Origin: Syntrophaceae bacterium
GTDB lineage: Bacteria; Desulfobacterota; BSN033; UBA1163
Direction: 5' to 3'
Assembly (NCBI GenBank): GCA_013388635.1
Contig: JACAEX010000084.1
Coordinates: 1 to 64,000, forward strand
DNA length: 64,000 bases
This document shows positions 35,129 through 44,745 of the stretch, one piece after another. The notes under the pieces were generated by a model. That model ran no database searches. It saw only the letters and a program-made list of their open reading frames with translations, and was not told the origin of the DNA. How positions within the stretch are numbered: position 1 is the stretch's first letter; the number at the start of each line of letters is the position of its first letter. Position numbers and translations under genes: made by a program.

Positions 35129-36907
35129 TTAAAACGGATACCTTCCCATCTTGATCACGGAATCTGCGATCTCTCGCCTCAGGCCGATCGTATTGACCGG
35201 CGTGAAGCGGGCGAGCTTCTTCACAGCCGACAACTGGGTTCTGAGCGTGTCGCCCTCGGCGATGGCAGCGAGGGCCTGCTTGGCAAAACCCTCCAAGCGG
35301 TCAAAGGCATCGTTGACATAGACCATGACCATGGCCTTCTGAAGACGGGATCTTTCTTCTCCCGATTTTTCCATCGATTTCATCGCCCGAAGCAGCGCGC
35401 TCTCCATGGCGAAGACCTCGATCACCATGTTGCTGATCGCACCTAAGATCTCCTGCTCCTCCGCTAACTTCATCATATATTTTTGAACCGCTGCTCCTGC
35501 CACCAGGAGGCCAATCTTTTTTGACATCTCAACCATCTCCTTCTGCATGGTGAGCCTGCCATCATCTGCCTCTGCTTTGGGCCGGAGGGTGAGGAGCTCA
35601 TTGGCCACCTTCTGCGCTGCACCAAGTAGGGGAAGGCGGTTCTTCATCGCCCGCTTTGTCAACATATCCATGATCAGGAGCCGATTGATCTCATTCGTCC
35701 CCTCCCAGATCCGGTTGATCCGGGAGTCGCGGTATCCCCGCTCGACCGCATAATCATGAATATATCCATATCCCCCGTGGATCTGAACGGCCTCATCCAC
35801 GACATAGTCCAAGGCCTCGGAGGCGTAAATCTTATTGATGGAATCCTCGATCGCATACTCCTCAATTCCCTTTGCCATCAGAATCCCCGAGTCCTCTGCA
35901 TGGGGATCGATCTGCTGGAGAATGCGTTCTGTCAGCCCTGCGGTCCGGTAGACCATGCTCTCCGCCACAAAAGTCCGGATCGCCATCTCCGCAATCTTAT
36001 GTTTGATCAGGCCGTATTCAGCGATCGGCTTGCCGAACTGAACCCTCTGCTTTGCATAAGTCACCGCAGCCTGCAGGGCGCTCTTCGCCCCTCCCAAACA
36101 TCCTCCACCCAATTTGAACCGACCGACGTTGAGGGTGTTGAAGGCGACCACATGCCCCTTGCCGACCTCTCCCAAGACATTCTCCACCGGGACCTTGGCA
36201 TCGGTGAAGATGACGCTTCGGGTCGAGGAACCCTTCACGCCCATCTTATTCTCTTCCTCATCGACCGAGACGCCCTCGAATTTCCGCTCGACGATGAACG
36301 AGGTGAACTTGTCTCCGTCAACCTTGGCGTAGGTCACAAAGAGATCAGCAATGCCGGCATTGGTGATGAACTGCTTCTGGCCGTTCAGAATGTAATACTT
36401 CCCATCCGGACTGAGCGTGGCCGTCGTCTTCGCATTGAGGGCATCCGACCCTGCCTCCGGCTCGGTCAGGGCATAGGCAGCGATCATCTCTCCTGTGGCG
36501 ATCTTGGGAAGGTATCGGCTCTTCTGATCTTTGTTCCCGAAAAAGATGATCGGGAGAGAACCGATTCCAGTCTGAACCCCATAGGTGGCGGTGAAGGAAC
36601 CTCCTGCCTGGGCCATCTTCTCCATCAACAGGATGGAACTGACCTTATCCAGACCCTGACCTCCATAAACCTCCGGGATATCTGCGGAGAGGAAGCCGAG
36701 CTCTCCTGCCTTCCTGAGCAGGCTCGAAAGAAGCCCTTCCTTCTTTTCTTCAATATCCTCGACCACAGGCTCAATCTCGCCCACGACAAATTCGGTCACT
36801 GCCTTTGCCATCAGCCGCTGGTCCTCTGAAAATTCTTCAGGCGTGAAAACCTCCTGAGGAGAGATCGGTTCGATCAGAAACGCCCCGCCCTTTACAAACT
36901 CTTCCAT
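35129..36907 (-). CDS. Acyl-CoA dehydrogenase, large (VLCAD-like) type, paralogue
   Basis: A 592-residue FAD enzyme, alignable end to end with the one at 20144 and nearly identical in long blocks. Examples are the ALTEPEAGSDALN region, HGGYGYIHDYAVERGYRD and IWEGTNEINR with the catalytic glutamate near 402. Differences lie mainly at the surface and in substrate-lining stretches. It is the last gene of the minus-strand catabolic module, following a thiolase, and has a family A repeat in front. Recent duplication within this locus is the simplest explanation, with possible chain-length divergence. Confidence 0.93.
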   Translation of the reverse strand: MEEFVKGGAFLIEPISPQEVFTPEEFSEDQRLMAKAVTEFVVGEIEPVVEDIEEKKEGLLSSLLRKAGELGFLSADIPEVYGGQGLDKVSSILLMEKMAQAGGSFTATYGVQTGIGSLPIIFFGNKDQKSRYLPKIATGEMIAAYALTEPEAGSDALNAKTTATLSPDGKYYILNGQKQFITNAGIADLFVTYAKVDGDKFTSFIVERKFEGVSVDEEENKMGVKGSSTRSVIFTDAKVPVENVLGEVGKGHVVAFNTLNVGRFKLGGGCLGGAKSALQAAVTYAKQRVQFGKPIAEYGLIKHKIAEMAIRTFVAESMVYRTAGLTERILQQIDPHAEDSGILMAKGIEEYAIEDSINKIYASEALDYVVDEAVQIHGGYGYIHDYAVERGYRDSRINRIWEGTNEINRLLIMDMLTKRAMKNRLPLLGAAQKVANELLTLRPKAEADDGRLTMQKEMVEMSKKIGLLVAGAAVQKYMMKLAEEQEILGAISNMVIEVFAMESALLRAMKSMEKSGEERSRLQKAMVMVYVNDAFDRLEGFAKQALAAIAEGDTLRTQLSAVKKLARFTPVNTIGLRREIADSVIKMGRYPF

Positions 36908-36924
36908 CGCAGCCTCCTCTTCTA

Positions 36925-37030
36925 AACAAAAATTCGAAATCCCAATTCAAAACTGCCTTCCTTCGTTTCGGTCATTTGTGCTTTGACAATTCGTGCTTGT
37001 TTTGGATTTCGTGCCTCGGATTTAGTATCT
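36925..37030. repeat. AT-rich dispersed repeat, family A
   Basis: AAATTCGAAATCCCAATTC and TCGTGCTTGTTTTGGATTTC are the two arms, with TTTCGGTCATTTGTGC between. It lies between thiolase and acyl-CoA dehydrogenase of the minus module. Confidence 0.7.
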
Positions 37031-37072
37031 AAAAAAAATCCAAGTTGCCATTTCTTACATCTTCCAATGATC

Positions 37073-38254
37073 TCATTCTGTTCTTTCAAAGATGCCGGCA
37101 GCTCCCATCCCTCCGCCGATGCACATGGTCACCAGTCCATAACGGACGTTCCTCCGCTTCATCTCATAAAGCAGGGTTGTGGTCAACTTGGCACCGGTGC
37201 ATCCCAGGGGATGGCCCATGGCAATGGCTCCTCCGTTCACATTCACAATATCTAAATTCAATCCCAATTCACGGATCACATAGAGGGACTGGGAGGCAAA
37301 GGCCTCGTTCAATTCAATTAGTCCGATCTGATTTAGGGCAAGACCTGCCTTCTTTAAAACCTTGGGAACTGCATAAGCAGGGCCAACCCCCATGATCTCC
37401 GGTGGGACTCCGGCCACTGCAAAACTCCGAAAGATCGCCATCGGCTTGACCTTCAATTGCTCAGCCTTCTCCCTGGACATCAGAACCAGGGCAGCAGCCC
37501 CGTCACTGGTCTGGGATGAATTGCCCGCGGTCACCGTTCCTTTGGCCTTGAACACAGGCTTTAGAGAGGCCATCGCTTCCAAAGAGGCATCAAATCGTAC
37601 CCCTTCATCCGTATCGAAGATGACCTCCTTTACGATGACCGTGCCATCCTCCTTTGTCTCTCTCACCTTTGCAGGAACAGGAAGGATCTCCTCCTTGAAC
37701 CTTCCCTCTTTAATGGCCCTGGCCGCCTTCTGGTGGCTGGAGAGGGCGAACCGATCCTGATCCTCCCGGGAGATTCCAAATCGCTCAGCCACATTTTCTG
37801 CGGTCAGCCCCATGGAGGTATAGGCCTGCGGGTTATGTTCAACCAGATAGGGATTGGGGGAGGGTGTGAGACCCATGATCGGAACCTGACTCATAAACTC
37901 CACGCCTCCCGCGATCATCACATCGACAGATCCGACCATGATCTCATAGGCAGCCGTTGCAATCGCCTGGAGCCCGGAGGAGCAGAACCGGTTCACGGTC
38001 TGTCCTGGAACCGTGTAGGGGAATCCTGCCCTCATGGCCACCACCCTTGCAAGATTCAATCCTTGATCCGATTCAGGAAAGGCACACCCTAAGACGATGT
38101 CGTCCACCTCCTCCAACCTCAGACCCGGAACCCTTGCGGCAGCCTCCTTGATCACCATGGCTCCAATCTCGTCAGGCCGCGTATCCTTCAGGATTCCACG
38201 CGGGGCCTTCCCAATCGCTGTCCTTACTGCCGAAACCACCACTGCTTCTCTCAT
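37073..38254 (-). CDS. Thiolase (acetyl-CoA acyltransferase, FadA-like)
   Basis: A 393-residue thiolase with canonical active site: Cys91 in [11 protein letters not shown], His348 in [16 protein letters not shown], Cys378 in [11 protein letters not shown]. It follows the 3-hydroxyacyl-CoA dehydrogenase gene, the usual fadB-fadA order, and would complete beta-oxidation by releasing acetyl-CoA. A repeat of family B separates it from that gene. Confidence 0.95.
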   Translation of the reverse strand: MREAVVVSAVRTAIGKAPRGILKDTRPDEIGAMVIKEAAARVPGLRLEEVDDIVLGCAFPESDQGLNLARVVAMRAGFPYTVPGQTVNRFCSSGLQAIATAAYEIMVGSVDVMIAGGVEFMSQVPIMGLTPSPNPYLVEHNPQAYTSMGLTAENVAERFGISREDQDRFALSSHQKAARAIKEGRFKEEILPVPAKVRETKEDGTVIVKEVIFDTDEGVRFDASLEAMASLKPVFKAKGTVTAGNSSQTSDGAAALVLMSREKAEQLKVKPMAIFRSFAVAGVPPEIMGVGPAYAVPKVLKKAGLALNQIGLIELNEAFASQSLYVIRELGLNLDIVNVNGGAIAMGHPLGCTGAKLTTTLLYEMKRRNVRYGLVTMCIGGGMGAAGIFERTE

Positions 38255-38277
38255 AAAAACCTCCGTTTCCTAAAAGA

Positions 38278-38376
38278 TCATTGCAAATTGCAAAATTAAC
38301 ATTGAAAAATTAGCAATAAAAGATTTTTTTGAAACCATTGTTAATTCTGCACTGCTAATTGATCATTTTGCATTGA
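38278..38376. repeat. Family B repeat (GCAAATTGCAAAATTA type), copy 1
   Basis: ATTGCAAATTGCAAAATTAAC, AAAAATTAGCAATAAAA and GCTAATTGATCATTTTGC form imperfect inverted arms. A second copy lies at 60943-61055 between tRNA genes. Confidence 0.65.
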
Positions 38377-40782
38377 TCAGTTTCTAAGGGGTTTTCCCGT
38401 CTTCAGCGTATACTGGATCCTCTCCTGGGTCTTTGGTTCCCCGCAGAGGCTCAGAAAGGCCTCTCTCTCAAGATCCAGGATATACTGCTCAGTCACCTCG
38501 GTCCCGTCCGGAAGGTTTCCTCCTGTCATGACATAGGCCAACTTCTTTGCCACATGTTCATCGTACTGGCTGATATACCCGCCCTCTCTCATATAGAAGA
38601 GCCCCATCCGAAGAAGGGCGTACCCCTTCTCTCCCATCACCTTAATCCTCTTTTTGGGCCGGGGCGGACGATAGCCTTCCCTGACAAGATCGAGCACGGT
38701 CCTCTTCGCATCGTGGAGGAGGTAGTCTCGGTTGATGGTGATCCTGTCCGTCGGCCTCATAAATCCCATCTTCTGGGCTTCCTTTGCACTCGTTGCCACC
38801 TTTGCCATGGCCACGGTCTCAAAGGCCTGTCGAACAAACGGCAGGAGGTCTGCGTCCACTCCGGCAGGAATCCCCTCGGTACAGCGAAGGACCATCTCCT
38901 TGGTGCCACCTCCCGCAGGGATCAAACCCACCCCCACTTCAACCAGCCCCATATAGGTCTCTGCTGCCGCCCTCATGGAGGCGCAGGAGAGACAGATCTC
39001 ACACCCACCTGCCAGGGTCAGGCCAAATGGGGCAGCCACCACCGGCTTCTCAAAATATTTGATAGCCATCAACGTATCCTGGAAGGCCCTGACCGACAGT
39101 TCAATATCATCCCAGTTCTCGTCCTGGATCTCGAAGAGGATGAGCATCAGGTTGGCCCCTGCCGAAAAGTTCTCCGCCTGGTTCCCGATGACCAGCCCAT
39201 CAAACTTCTCCTCAACCTCTCTCAGGGCGTCCCTCATCATCTGGATGGTATCCGCTCCGATCGTATTCATCTTGGAATGGAATTCGAGACAGGCCACCCC
39301 ATCGCCGAGGTCTATGAGACTGGCCCCGGGATTTGAAAGCACGGTCTTCTGCCTCTCCTTCAGGCTCGGCAAAAGGATAATCTCCGGCTTCTCCTCGATC
39401 TCCTGGTACTGGCCTCTCCTTAGGTCAAAATAGGAGAGACGGCCATCCCTCTTCTCATAAAAAGAGGAGTACCCTTTCTTGAGGAGCTCCTCCACAAGGG
39501 GCGGAATGGACTCTCCCTCCTTCTCCATCCTCTTGACAGAGGACTTCAGGCCGATGGCATCCCATACCTCAAAGGGTCCGAGCTCCCAGCTATATCCCCA
39601 CCTCATCGCCCGATCGACATTGACGATGTCATCCGAAATCTCAGGGATCTTCTCTGCTGAATAGAGAAGGGTCTTTTTCAGGATCTTCCAGGCGAACTGC
39701 CCTCCTCGATCAGGGCTTGAGACAAAGGTCCTGATCCGCTCTCTGACATCGTCGATATTCTTGGCCATCTCCACGGAAGGAAGGTTGACCCTCTCCTGGG
39801 GTCGATAATCGAGCTTCTCGTAATCCAAAACCAGGGTCTCCTCCTTCCCCTCTCCTTTCACCTTCTTATAAAAGCCCTGCTTCGTCTTTCGACCGAGCCA
39901 CTGGTTGTTGACCATCTTCTCGAGAAAAAGCGGAGCCTGAAAATACCCTCTCTCCTTCTCCGGCAGGCTCTCAAGGAGGTTCTTCCGGACATGGGCGGAC
40001 ACATCCAATCCGACGAGGTCAAGCGTGCGGAAGGTGGCGCTCTTCGGCCGTCCCATTGCAGGGCCTGTAATCTGATCCACCTCTTCGATCCGATATCCCT
40101 CCTCGACCATCGTCTTAATCACCGCCGTGATGGAAAAGGACCCGATCCGATTGGCAATGAAACTGGGGGTGTCCTTGGCAAAGACCACCCCTTTTCCGAG
40201 AATCCTCTCTCCCACCTGGGCGATCCTCTCCACGACGCTCTTTGAGGTCGACGGGATCGGGATGATCTCCAAGAGCTTCATATACCTCGGGGGATTGAAG
40301 AAGTGGGTCCCCAGGAACCTCTCCGTGAAGTCTCTCGGAAGGCCTTCGCACATCTTCTGGATCGAGATGCCAGAGGTATTGGAGCTGATCACGGTCCCCT
40401 CTTTCAAGAAGGGGACCAATCTCTTGAAGAGGTCTCTCTTCGTGTTCAGGTCCTCGATGATCGCCTCAATAACCCAATCTGCCTCCGCGACCCAGGAGAG
40501 ATGATCCTCAAAGTTTCCAACGGTGATCAGCTCTGCGTCCTCTTTCAAATAGAGGGAGGCCGGCTTCGATTCTTGAATCCTGTTCTTCCCCGAGATGGCG
40601 AAACGATTTCTCACCTCCGGACTTTCCAATGTCAACCCCTTCTTCTTCTCAGCCTCTGTCATCTCCGAGGGGACGATATCGAGGAGAAAACAGGGAATCC
40701 CCACATTCGCCAGATGGGCAGCAATCGCACTTCCCATCACGCCTGCCCCTAATACCGCTGCTTTTTTGATCTTCTGTTTCAT
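38377..40782 (-). CDS. 3-hydroxyacyl-CoA dehydrogenase / enoyl-CoA hydratase fusion (FadN-like order)
   Basis: An 801-residue fusion with domains in the opposite order to the one at 24.8 kb. The NAD-binding dehydrogenase comes first (AAVLGAGVMGSAIA near 8-21, and THFFNPPRYMKLLEI). A second dehydrogenase segment and a crotonase domain in the C-terminal 350 residues follow (LAGGCEICLS and GLVEVGVGLIPAGGGTKE with both glutamates). This is the FadN architecture of Bacillus and many anaerobes. It works with the thiolase just downstream. A palindromic family C repeat precedes it. Confidence 0.94.
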   Translation of the reverse strand: MKQKIKKAAVLGAGVMGSAIAAHLANVGIPCFLLDIVPSEMTEAEKKKGLTLESPEVRNRFAISGKNRIQESKPASLYLKEDAELITVGNFEDHLSWVAEADWVIEAIIEDLNTKRDLFKRLVPFLKEGTVISSNTSGISIQKMCEGLPRDFTERFLGTHFFNPPRYMKLLEIIPIPSTSKSVVERIAQVGERILGKGVVFAKDTPSFIANRIGSFSITAVIKTMVEEGYRIEEVDQITGPAMGRPKSATFRTLDLVGLDVSAHVRKNLLESLPEKERGYFQAPLFLEKMVNNQWLGRKTKQGFYKKVKGEGKEETLVLDYEKLDYRPQERVNLPSVEMAKNIDDVRERIRTFVSSPDRGGQFAWKILKKTLLYSAEKIPEISDDIVNVDRAMRWGYSWELGPFEVWDAIGLKSSVKRMEKEGESIPPLVEELLKKGYSSFYEKRDGRLSYFDLRRGQYQEIEEKPEIILLPSLKERQKTVLSNPGASLIDLGDGVACLEFHSKMNTIGADTIQMMRDALREVEEKFDGLVIGNQAENFSAGANLMLILFEIQDENWDDIELSVRAFQDTLMAIKYFEKPVVAAPFGLTLAGGCEICLSCASMRAAAETYMGLVEVGVGLIPAGGGTKEMVLRCTEGIPAGVDADLLPFVRQAFETVAMAKVATSAKEAQKMGFMRPTDRITINRDYLLHDAKRTVLDLVREGYRPPRPKKRIKVMGEKGYALLRMGLFYMREGGYISQYDEHVAKKLAYVMTGGNLPDGTEVTEQYILDLEREAFLSLCGEPKTQERIQYTLKTGKPLRN

Positions 40783-40825
40783 TGTTCAACTCCTTCTGTT
40801 TACTTAGAAATAGGTCTCGTCCAAA

Positions 40826-40978
40826 GGCAAAGGTTACGATGCCCATATCGTCCAAAAATCGATAAGGAAATGAGGGGTTGAGGAGACAGGGAGAAAAAGA
40901 TTTTTCTCCTCATCACCTCATCTCGGATGCTCCTCATCAGAACTTACGAAACGGGCCTCGTAGCCGTAACCTCAACCG
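40826..40978. repeat. Palindromic repeat family C (copy 2)
   Basis: The ends are AGGTTACGATGCCCATATCG and ACGGGCCTCGTAGCCGTAACC; the centre has GATAAGG...CTCCTCATC-like sequence. It lies between the hydrolase and the dehydrogenase fusion. Confidence 0.7.
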
Positions 40979-40982
40979 CCCA

Positions 40983-41798
40983 TCAACCATGCTTTCTAAG
41001 AAATGCGTTGATCAGGTTCTGTTTGGAGATCTGTCCTGCGGTGACGAGACGAAATCGGTCTCCACCACCCAATAATCTTCGCCGGATCTCCTGAGGGGAC
41101 AAACCTTGTTCTAACCCTCTTTCTATCTCATCTTTGAGATTCTCCAGATAGTCAATCTTTTGATCAAGGGCCTGGTTGGGCCTATTGATCGGGCCGCTGA
41201 AGGAACAGAACATCGCTTTCAGTGGAAGCGCCGCGACTCTCTTCAACGAGTCGAGGACGCCATAGATATCTTCATCCTCCCTCAAATACCTCAACTCCTC
41301 TCCGATAAAGAGATCCCCGGAGAAGAGCCATCTTTCGTCCGGTTCGTAGAGGCAGAGATGGTCATCCGAATGCCCGGGTGTGGGGATCGGAAGGAAACGG
41401 AATCTTGACGTTCGGATCTCTGAATCGACTGGAGCGGTCTCCGAAGGTTCGGGCGTCCCCCAAACCACCCGGCGATAAAGCCGCATCCACTGAGACGGCG
41501 CTTTCAGATAGGAAGAGGTCTTGGGATGGGCCAGAGGGATCAGGCCGTACTTCTTCGTCACCCAGAAGTTATTCCCGGTATGATCCTCATGGTGATGCGT
41601 GTTGACCACGGCCGAGGGACGAAGCACATCTAAGACTTTCAAGAATCCATCCCGTCCATGAACGAATCCAGTGTCAACGAGCAGGCCATCGACGAAAAAG
41701 GCATAAACCCTAAAAAGAGGAATTCCAAACAATCGGCTCGTCATATGGATGGATGTAATAGGGCCTTCCTCTTTAACACGTATCGAGACTCGATCCAT
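40983..41798 (-). CDS. Metallo-beta-lactamase-fold hydrolase
   Basis: A 271-residue MBL-fold protein. The metal motif is NTHHHEDHTG (HxHxDH type), followed by PTPGHSDDHLCLY, GDLFIG (bridging Asp) and a C-terminal helical region of about 60 residues. Members near acyl-CoA genes often hydrolyse thioesters or lactones, but this cannot be shown here. The frame begins GTG 41801 then ATG 41798; ATG was preferred. It lies between two thiolase-containing parts of the minus module. Confidence 0.88.
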   Translation of the reverse strand: MDRVSIRVKEEGPITSIHMTSRLFGIPLFRVYAFFVDGLLVDTGFVHGRDGFLKVLDVLRPSAVVNTHHHEDHTGNNFWVTKKYGLIPLAHPKTSSYLKAPSQWMRLYRRVVWGTPEPSETAPVDSEIRTSRFRFLPIPTPGHSDDHLCLYEPDERWLFSGDLFIGEELRYLREDEDIYGVLDSLKRVAALPLKAMFCSFSGPINRPNQALDQKIDYLENLKDEIERGLEQGLSPQEIRRRLLGGGDRFRLVTAGQISKQNLINAFLRKHG

Positions 41799-41868
41799 CA
41801 CCCTGTGATCTGGACAGATTTTGTGAAAAACATCACTATATTTACCAATCAGACCGATTTTGTCAATA

Positions 41869-43092
41869 TCATTCGTCTCTCACCTGGACCACTACGCCCT
41901 CTCCCTGGGCTAAGCCCCCGCAAATCGAGGCCACCCCTATTCCTCCGCCCCTTCTCCTCAATTCATAAATCAGGGTCATTAGAATCCTCGCCCCGCTTGC
42001 GCCCACAGGATGGCCGATCGCAATGGCTCCTCCATTGACATTGGTCTTTTCTAAGAGAGACGCCATCTTCTTGGAATCGCCCTCAGCCAATATCTTTGTG
42101 CTGACCAGTGGCATGGCGGCAAATGCTTCGTTGATCTCGATGAGGTCTACTTGATCAAGACTGATCTGTGCCTTCTCCATGGCCCTCTGGATGGTGAAGC
42201 CTGGAATCGCTGCGATCAATCTCGGAGCAGCGGCTGTGGCCACCATGGAGAGGATCTTTGCCAGAGGCTTGAGACCCTTCTCCTTTGCCCTCTTTCGACT
42301 CATGATCAGAATCGCTGAGGCACCGGTATCAAGTCCCGGGGCATTTCCCGCAGTCACGGTCGGGCTTCCATAGACCGTGGGAAGTCTCGAGAGCTTTTCA
42401 AGGGTGGTATCAGGTTTTGGAAATTCATCCCTCTCTAAGATGATGGGAGGGCCCTTCTTCTGAGGAATTTCAACCCGCATCAGCTCTTCTCCCACCTTAA
42501 ACTTCCCCTCAGAAAAAGCCTTCTGATACCTCATCTGGCTCTGATAAGCCCACTCGTCCTGATCCTGCCGTGTGATCCCATACTCAAGGGCCACCTCCCC
42601 GGCATCTACAGAAACAGGGTTGAACCCTTTATAACCCAGCCCATAGAGACCATCCCACAACTCAATATTTCCCAGTCTCGTCCCCCAGCGGACATGAGGA
42701 GGAAGAATAAGGGGCGTGCGGCTCATATTCTCAGCACCCACGCCCAGAGCAACCTCAATCTCTCCGGCCTGAATTGCCCTGCATCCTAATCTCACTGCAG
42801 ATAGAGATGAGCAGCAAGCACGGTCAATTGTGAGGGAGATCGCATTCGGAGGCATCCCAGCCTTCAGGGTGGCTTGCCTGGCCGGGACATCGGTCTCCAG
42901 ACCCACCTCCCCAGGGACCGCCGATCCGTAATAGGTCTCCTCCACCTCCTCGCCACTGACCTTCACCCGGCCAAGGACTTCTCGGATCACCATTGCACCC
43001 AGTTCGATGGAGGGAATATCTTTGAGGGTACCCCCAAACTTCCCAAAAGGTGTTCGAACCGCACTGACCACCACCACATCATCGTCTCTCAT
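41869..43092 (-). CDS. Thiolase family protein
   Basis: A 407-residue thiolase. The nucleophile is Cys93 in DRACCSSLSAV, where CSSG is replaced by CCSS. The histidine is in NGGAIAIGHPVGASGAR, and the C-terminal cysteine in SICGGLAQGEG. ATG 43092 was chosen because it gives the family start ([19 protein letters not shown]) and AGGGGGAG precedes it. The longer frame would begin in a repeat. It lies downstream of importer C and upstream of the MBL hydrolase. The changed residue next to the nucleophile could alter chain-length or direction preference. Confidence 0.92.
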   Translation of the reverse strand: MRDDDVVVVSAVRTPFGKFGGTLKDIPSIELGAMVIREVLGRVKVSGEEVEETYYGSAVPGEVGLETDVPARQATLKAGMPPNAISLTIDRACCSSLSAVRLGCRAIQAGEIEVALGVGAENMSRTPLILPPHVRWGTRLGNIELWDGLYGLGYKGFNPVSVDAGEVALEYGITRQDQDEWAYQSQMRYQKAFSEGKFKVGEELMRVEIPQKKGPPIILERDEFPKPDTTLEKLSRLPTVYGSPTVTAGNAPGLDTGASAILIMSRKRAKEKGLKPLAKILSMVATAAAPRLIAAIPGFTIQRAMEKAQISLDQVDLIEINEAFAAMPLVSTKILAEGDSKKMASLLEKTNVNGGAIAIGHPVGASGARILMTLIYELRRRGGGIGVASICGGLAQGEGVVVQVRDE

Positions 43093-43131
43093 CTCTCCCC
43101 CTTCCATCCTCCTATTGATCAAACATGGATC

Positions 43132-43154
43132 ATTGGTCATCACCCATTGGTCAT
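43132..43154. repeat. Short direct repeat ATTGGTCAT x2
   Basis: ATTGGTCAT at 43132-43140 and 43146-43154, period 14, upstream of the thiolase start. Possibly a regulator site, otherwise chance. Confidence 0.4.
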
Positions 43155-43309
43155 TGACCACTTTCCTATCTCACTCATTGCCTATTCTTCTCCAGTCTCC
43201 GTTCCAATTTACAGGCCAAGGTATCTCTGGCAGGTAGTTCTCGTTAATGGAAGGTCCTGATCAGTCCAGCTTATAGAAGGATGAAAAAATTCCCGGAATA
43301 TATTGCGAA

Positions 43310-44011
43310 CTAAACCAGCAGATATTTCTTCCTCACTTCCTCATTTTCTCTCAATTGCTCTATGCTTCCATGATACCGAATCTGTCCGTTATCGATGATA
43401 TAGCCGCGGTCGCTCAGCCTCAGTGTCGATCTCACATTCTGTTCGGCAATCAGGACGGTCAGGCCGGCTTCTCTTAGTTTCCTTATCTGATCTTCTAAGG
43501 CCCGGACCAGCACAGGGGCTAACCCCTCAAAAGGTTCGTCGAGGAGAAGAAGCTCGGGATTCCCCATCAATGCCCGGGCGATGGCCAACATCTTCTGCTC
43601 ACCGCCGCTCAGGTAACCCCCTTTGCGGGACTCGATGTTTCTCAGCGGAGGGAAAAGCTCATAAACCCTCTCCCTGGTCCAGCCTTCCCCTTCCTTTGAT
43701 TTTCTCTCGGCGATCTCCAAGTTCTCACCAACCGTAAGGTCTGCAAAGATCCTTCGATCATCAGGGATGTAGCCAATGCCCTTTCGTGTAAGTAAATAGG
43801 GCGCTGTCCCTATTATTTCTTCTCCCTTAAATTTGATGCTTCCCTGCTTTGGAGGGGTGATGCCGATGATGCTCTTCATTGTGGTCGTCTTCCCTGCACC
43901 GTTTCGACCCAGAAGACAGACCACTTCTCCTGCGTCCACCTTCAAAGAGACGCCGAACAGGATATGGCTCAAACCATAGAAGGTGTGGATTCCCTCCACC
44001 TCAAGCATCAT
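43310..44011 (-). CDS. livF: Liv-type ABC ATPase LivF (system C)
   Basis: A 233-residue ATPase with Walker A GRNGAGKTT, signature YLSGGEQKML, Walker B LLLLDEPFEGLAP and switch VLIAEQNVRST. It overlaps the end of livG by four bases (ATGA). Two adjacent ATG codons (44011 and 44008) are possible starts after GGAGG. It is the last gene of importer C; 217 bp then separate it from the thiolase. Confidence 0.95.
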   Translation of the reverse strand: MMLEVEGIHTFYGLSHILFGVSLKVDAGEVVCLLGRNGAGKTTTMKSIIGITPPKQGSIKFKGEEIIGTAPYLLTRKGIGYIPDDRRIFADLTVGENLEIAERKSKEGEGWTRERVYELFPPLRNIESRKGGYLSGGEQKMLAIARALMGNPELLLLDEPFEGLAPVLVRALEDQIRKLREAGLTVLIAEQNVRSTLRLSDRGYIIDNGQIRYHGSIEQLRENEEVRKKYLLV

Positions 44012-44742
44012 TCGCCTCCGAGGTATGCCTCCTGGACCTCTTTGTTATTCCTCACTTCCTCCGGGCTTGCCTGAATGATCGTCTGCCCATAGCGCATCAC
44101 CATAATGCTTTGTGCGACAGAAAACACGATATCCATATCGTGCTCGCAGAACAGTATGGTTAATCCCCGAGTCTTCGCCAGGCGTCTGACCAGCTCCATC
44201 GTAGCCGAGGTCTCTTCTGGAGACATCCCCGCAGTCGGCTCATCCAGAATCAGCAGCTCTGGCTCGTTTCCCAGGGCGATCGCAATCTCCAGTATCTTCT
44301 GGTCACCGTGAGAGAGCGAACCCGCGATGCTCTTTTCTTTATTTAATAAACCGACGCTTTCCAGAATCCTTCTCGTCTCCTCGACCGCGATATTCTGAGC
44401 AGGACGGAAAAGATTGGAACTCTTCCTCTGATGGGATAGCACGGCAACCTGGACGTTCCCAAAGACGGTAAGCCGGGGAAAGATATTCACAATCTGGTAG
44501 GATCGGGAAATCCCTCTTTTACAGATTTCGTAAGGCGGCAATTCGCTGATATCCTCCCCCTTAAAAACGATTCTTCCTCTGTCCCGTCTCAACGTGCCCG
44601 TGATGAGATTGAACAAGGTGGTCTTTCCGGCGCCGTTAGGGCCGATCACAGCCACAATCTCCCCCTTCCCCACGGTGAGGTTGGCTCCGTTGACAGCCAT
44701 AAAGCCATCAAACGACTTCATGACCCCTTCCACCTGAAGCAT
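44008..44742 (-). CDS. livG: Liv-type ABC ATPase LivG (system C)
   Basis: A 244-residue ATPase with Walker A GPNGAGKTT, signature GSLSHGDQKILEIAIAL, Walker B LLILDEPTAGMSP and switch ILFCEHDMDIV. The ending EVQEAYLGGE is family-typical. It starts three bases after livM and overlaps livF, so the whole importer C operon is tightly packed. Confidence 0.95.
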   Translation of the reverse strand: MLQVEGVMKSFDGFMAVNGANLTVGKGEIVAVIGPNGAGKTTLFNLITGTLRRDRGRIVFKGEDISELPPYEICKRGISRSYQIVNIFPRLTVFGNVQVAVLSHQRKSSNLFRPAQNIAVEETRRILESVGLLNKEKSIAGSLSHGDQKILEIAIALGNEPELLILDEPTAGMSPEETSATMELVRRLAKTRGLTILFCEHDMDIVFSVAQSIMVMRYGQTIIQASPEEVRNNKEVQEAYLGGE

Positions 44743-44745
44743 CGG

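Noticed and set aside
41861-41866. Promoter before the metallo-beta-lactamase-fold gene (minus-strand TTGACA)
   Set aside because: No convincing -10 box at 16-18 bases; cotranscription with the upstream thiolase is equally likely.
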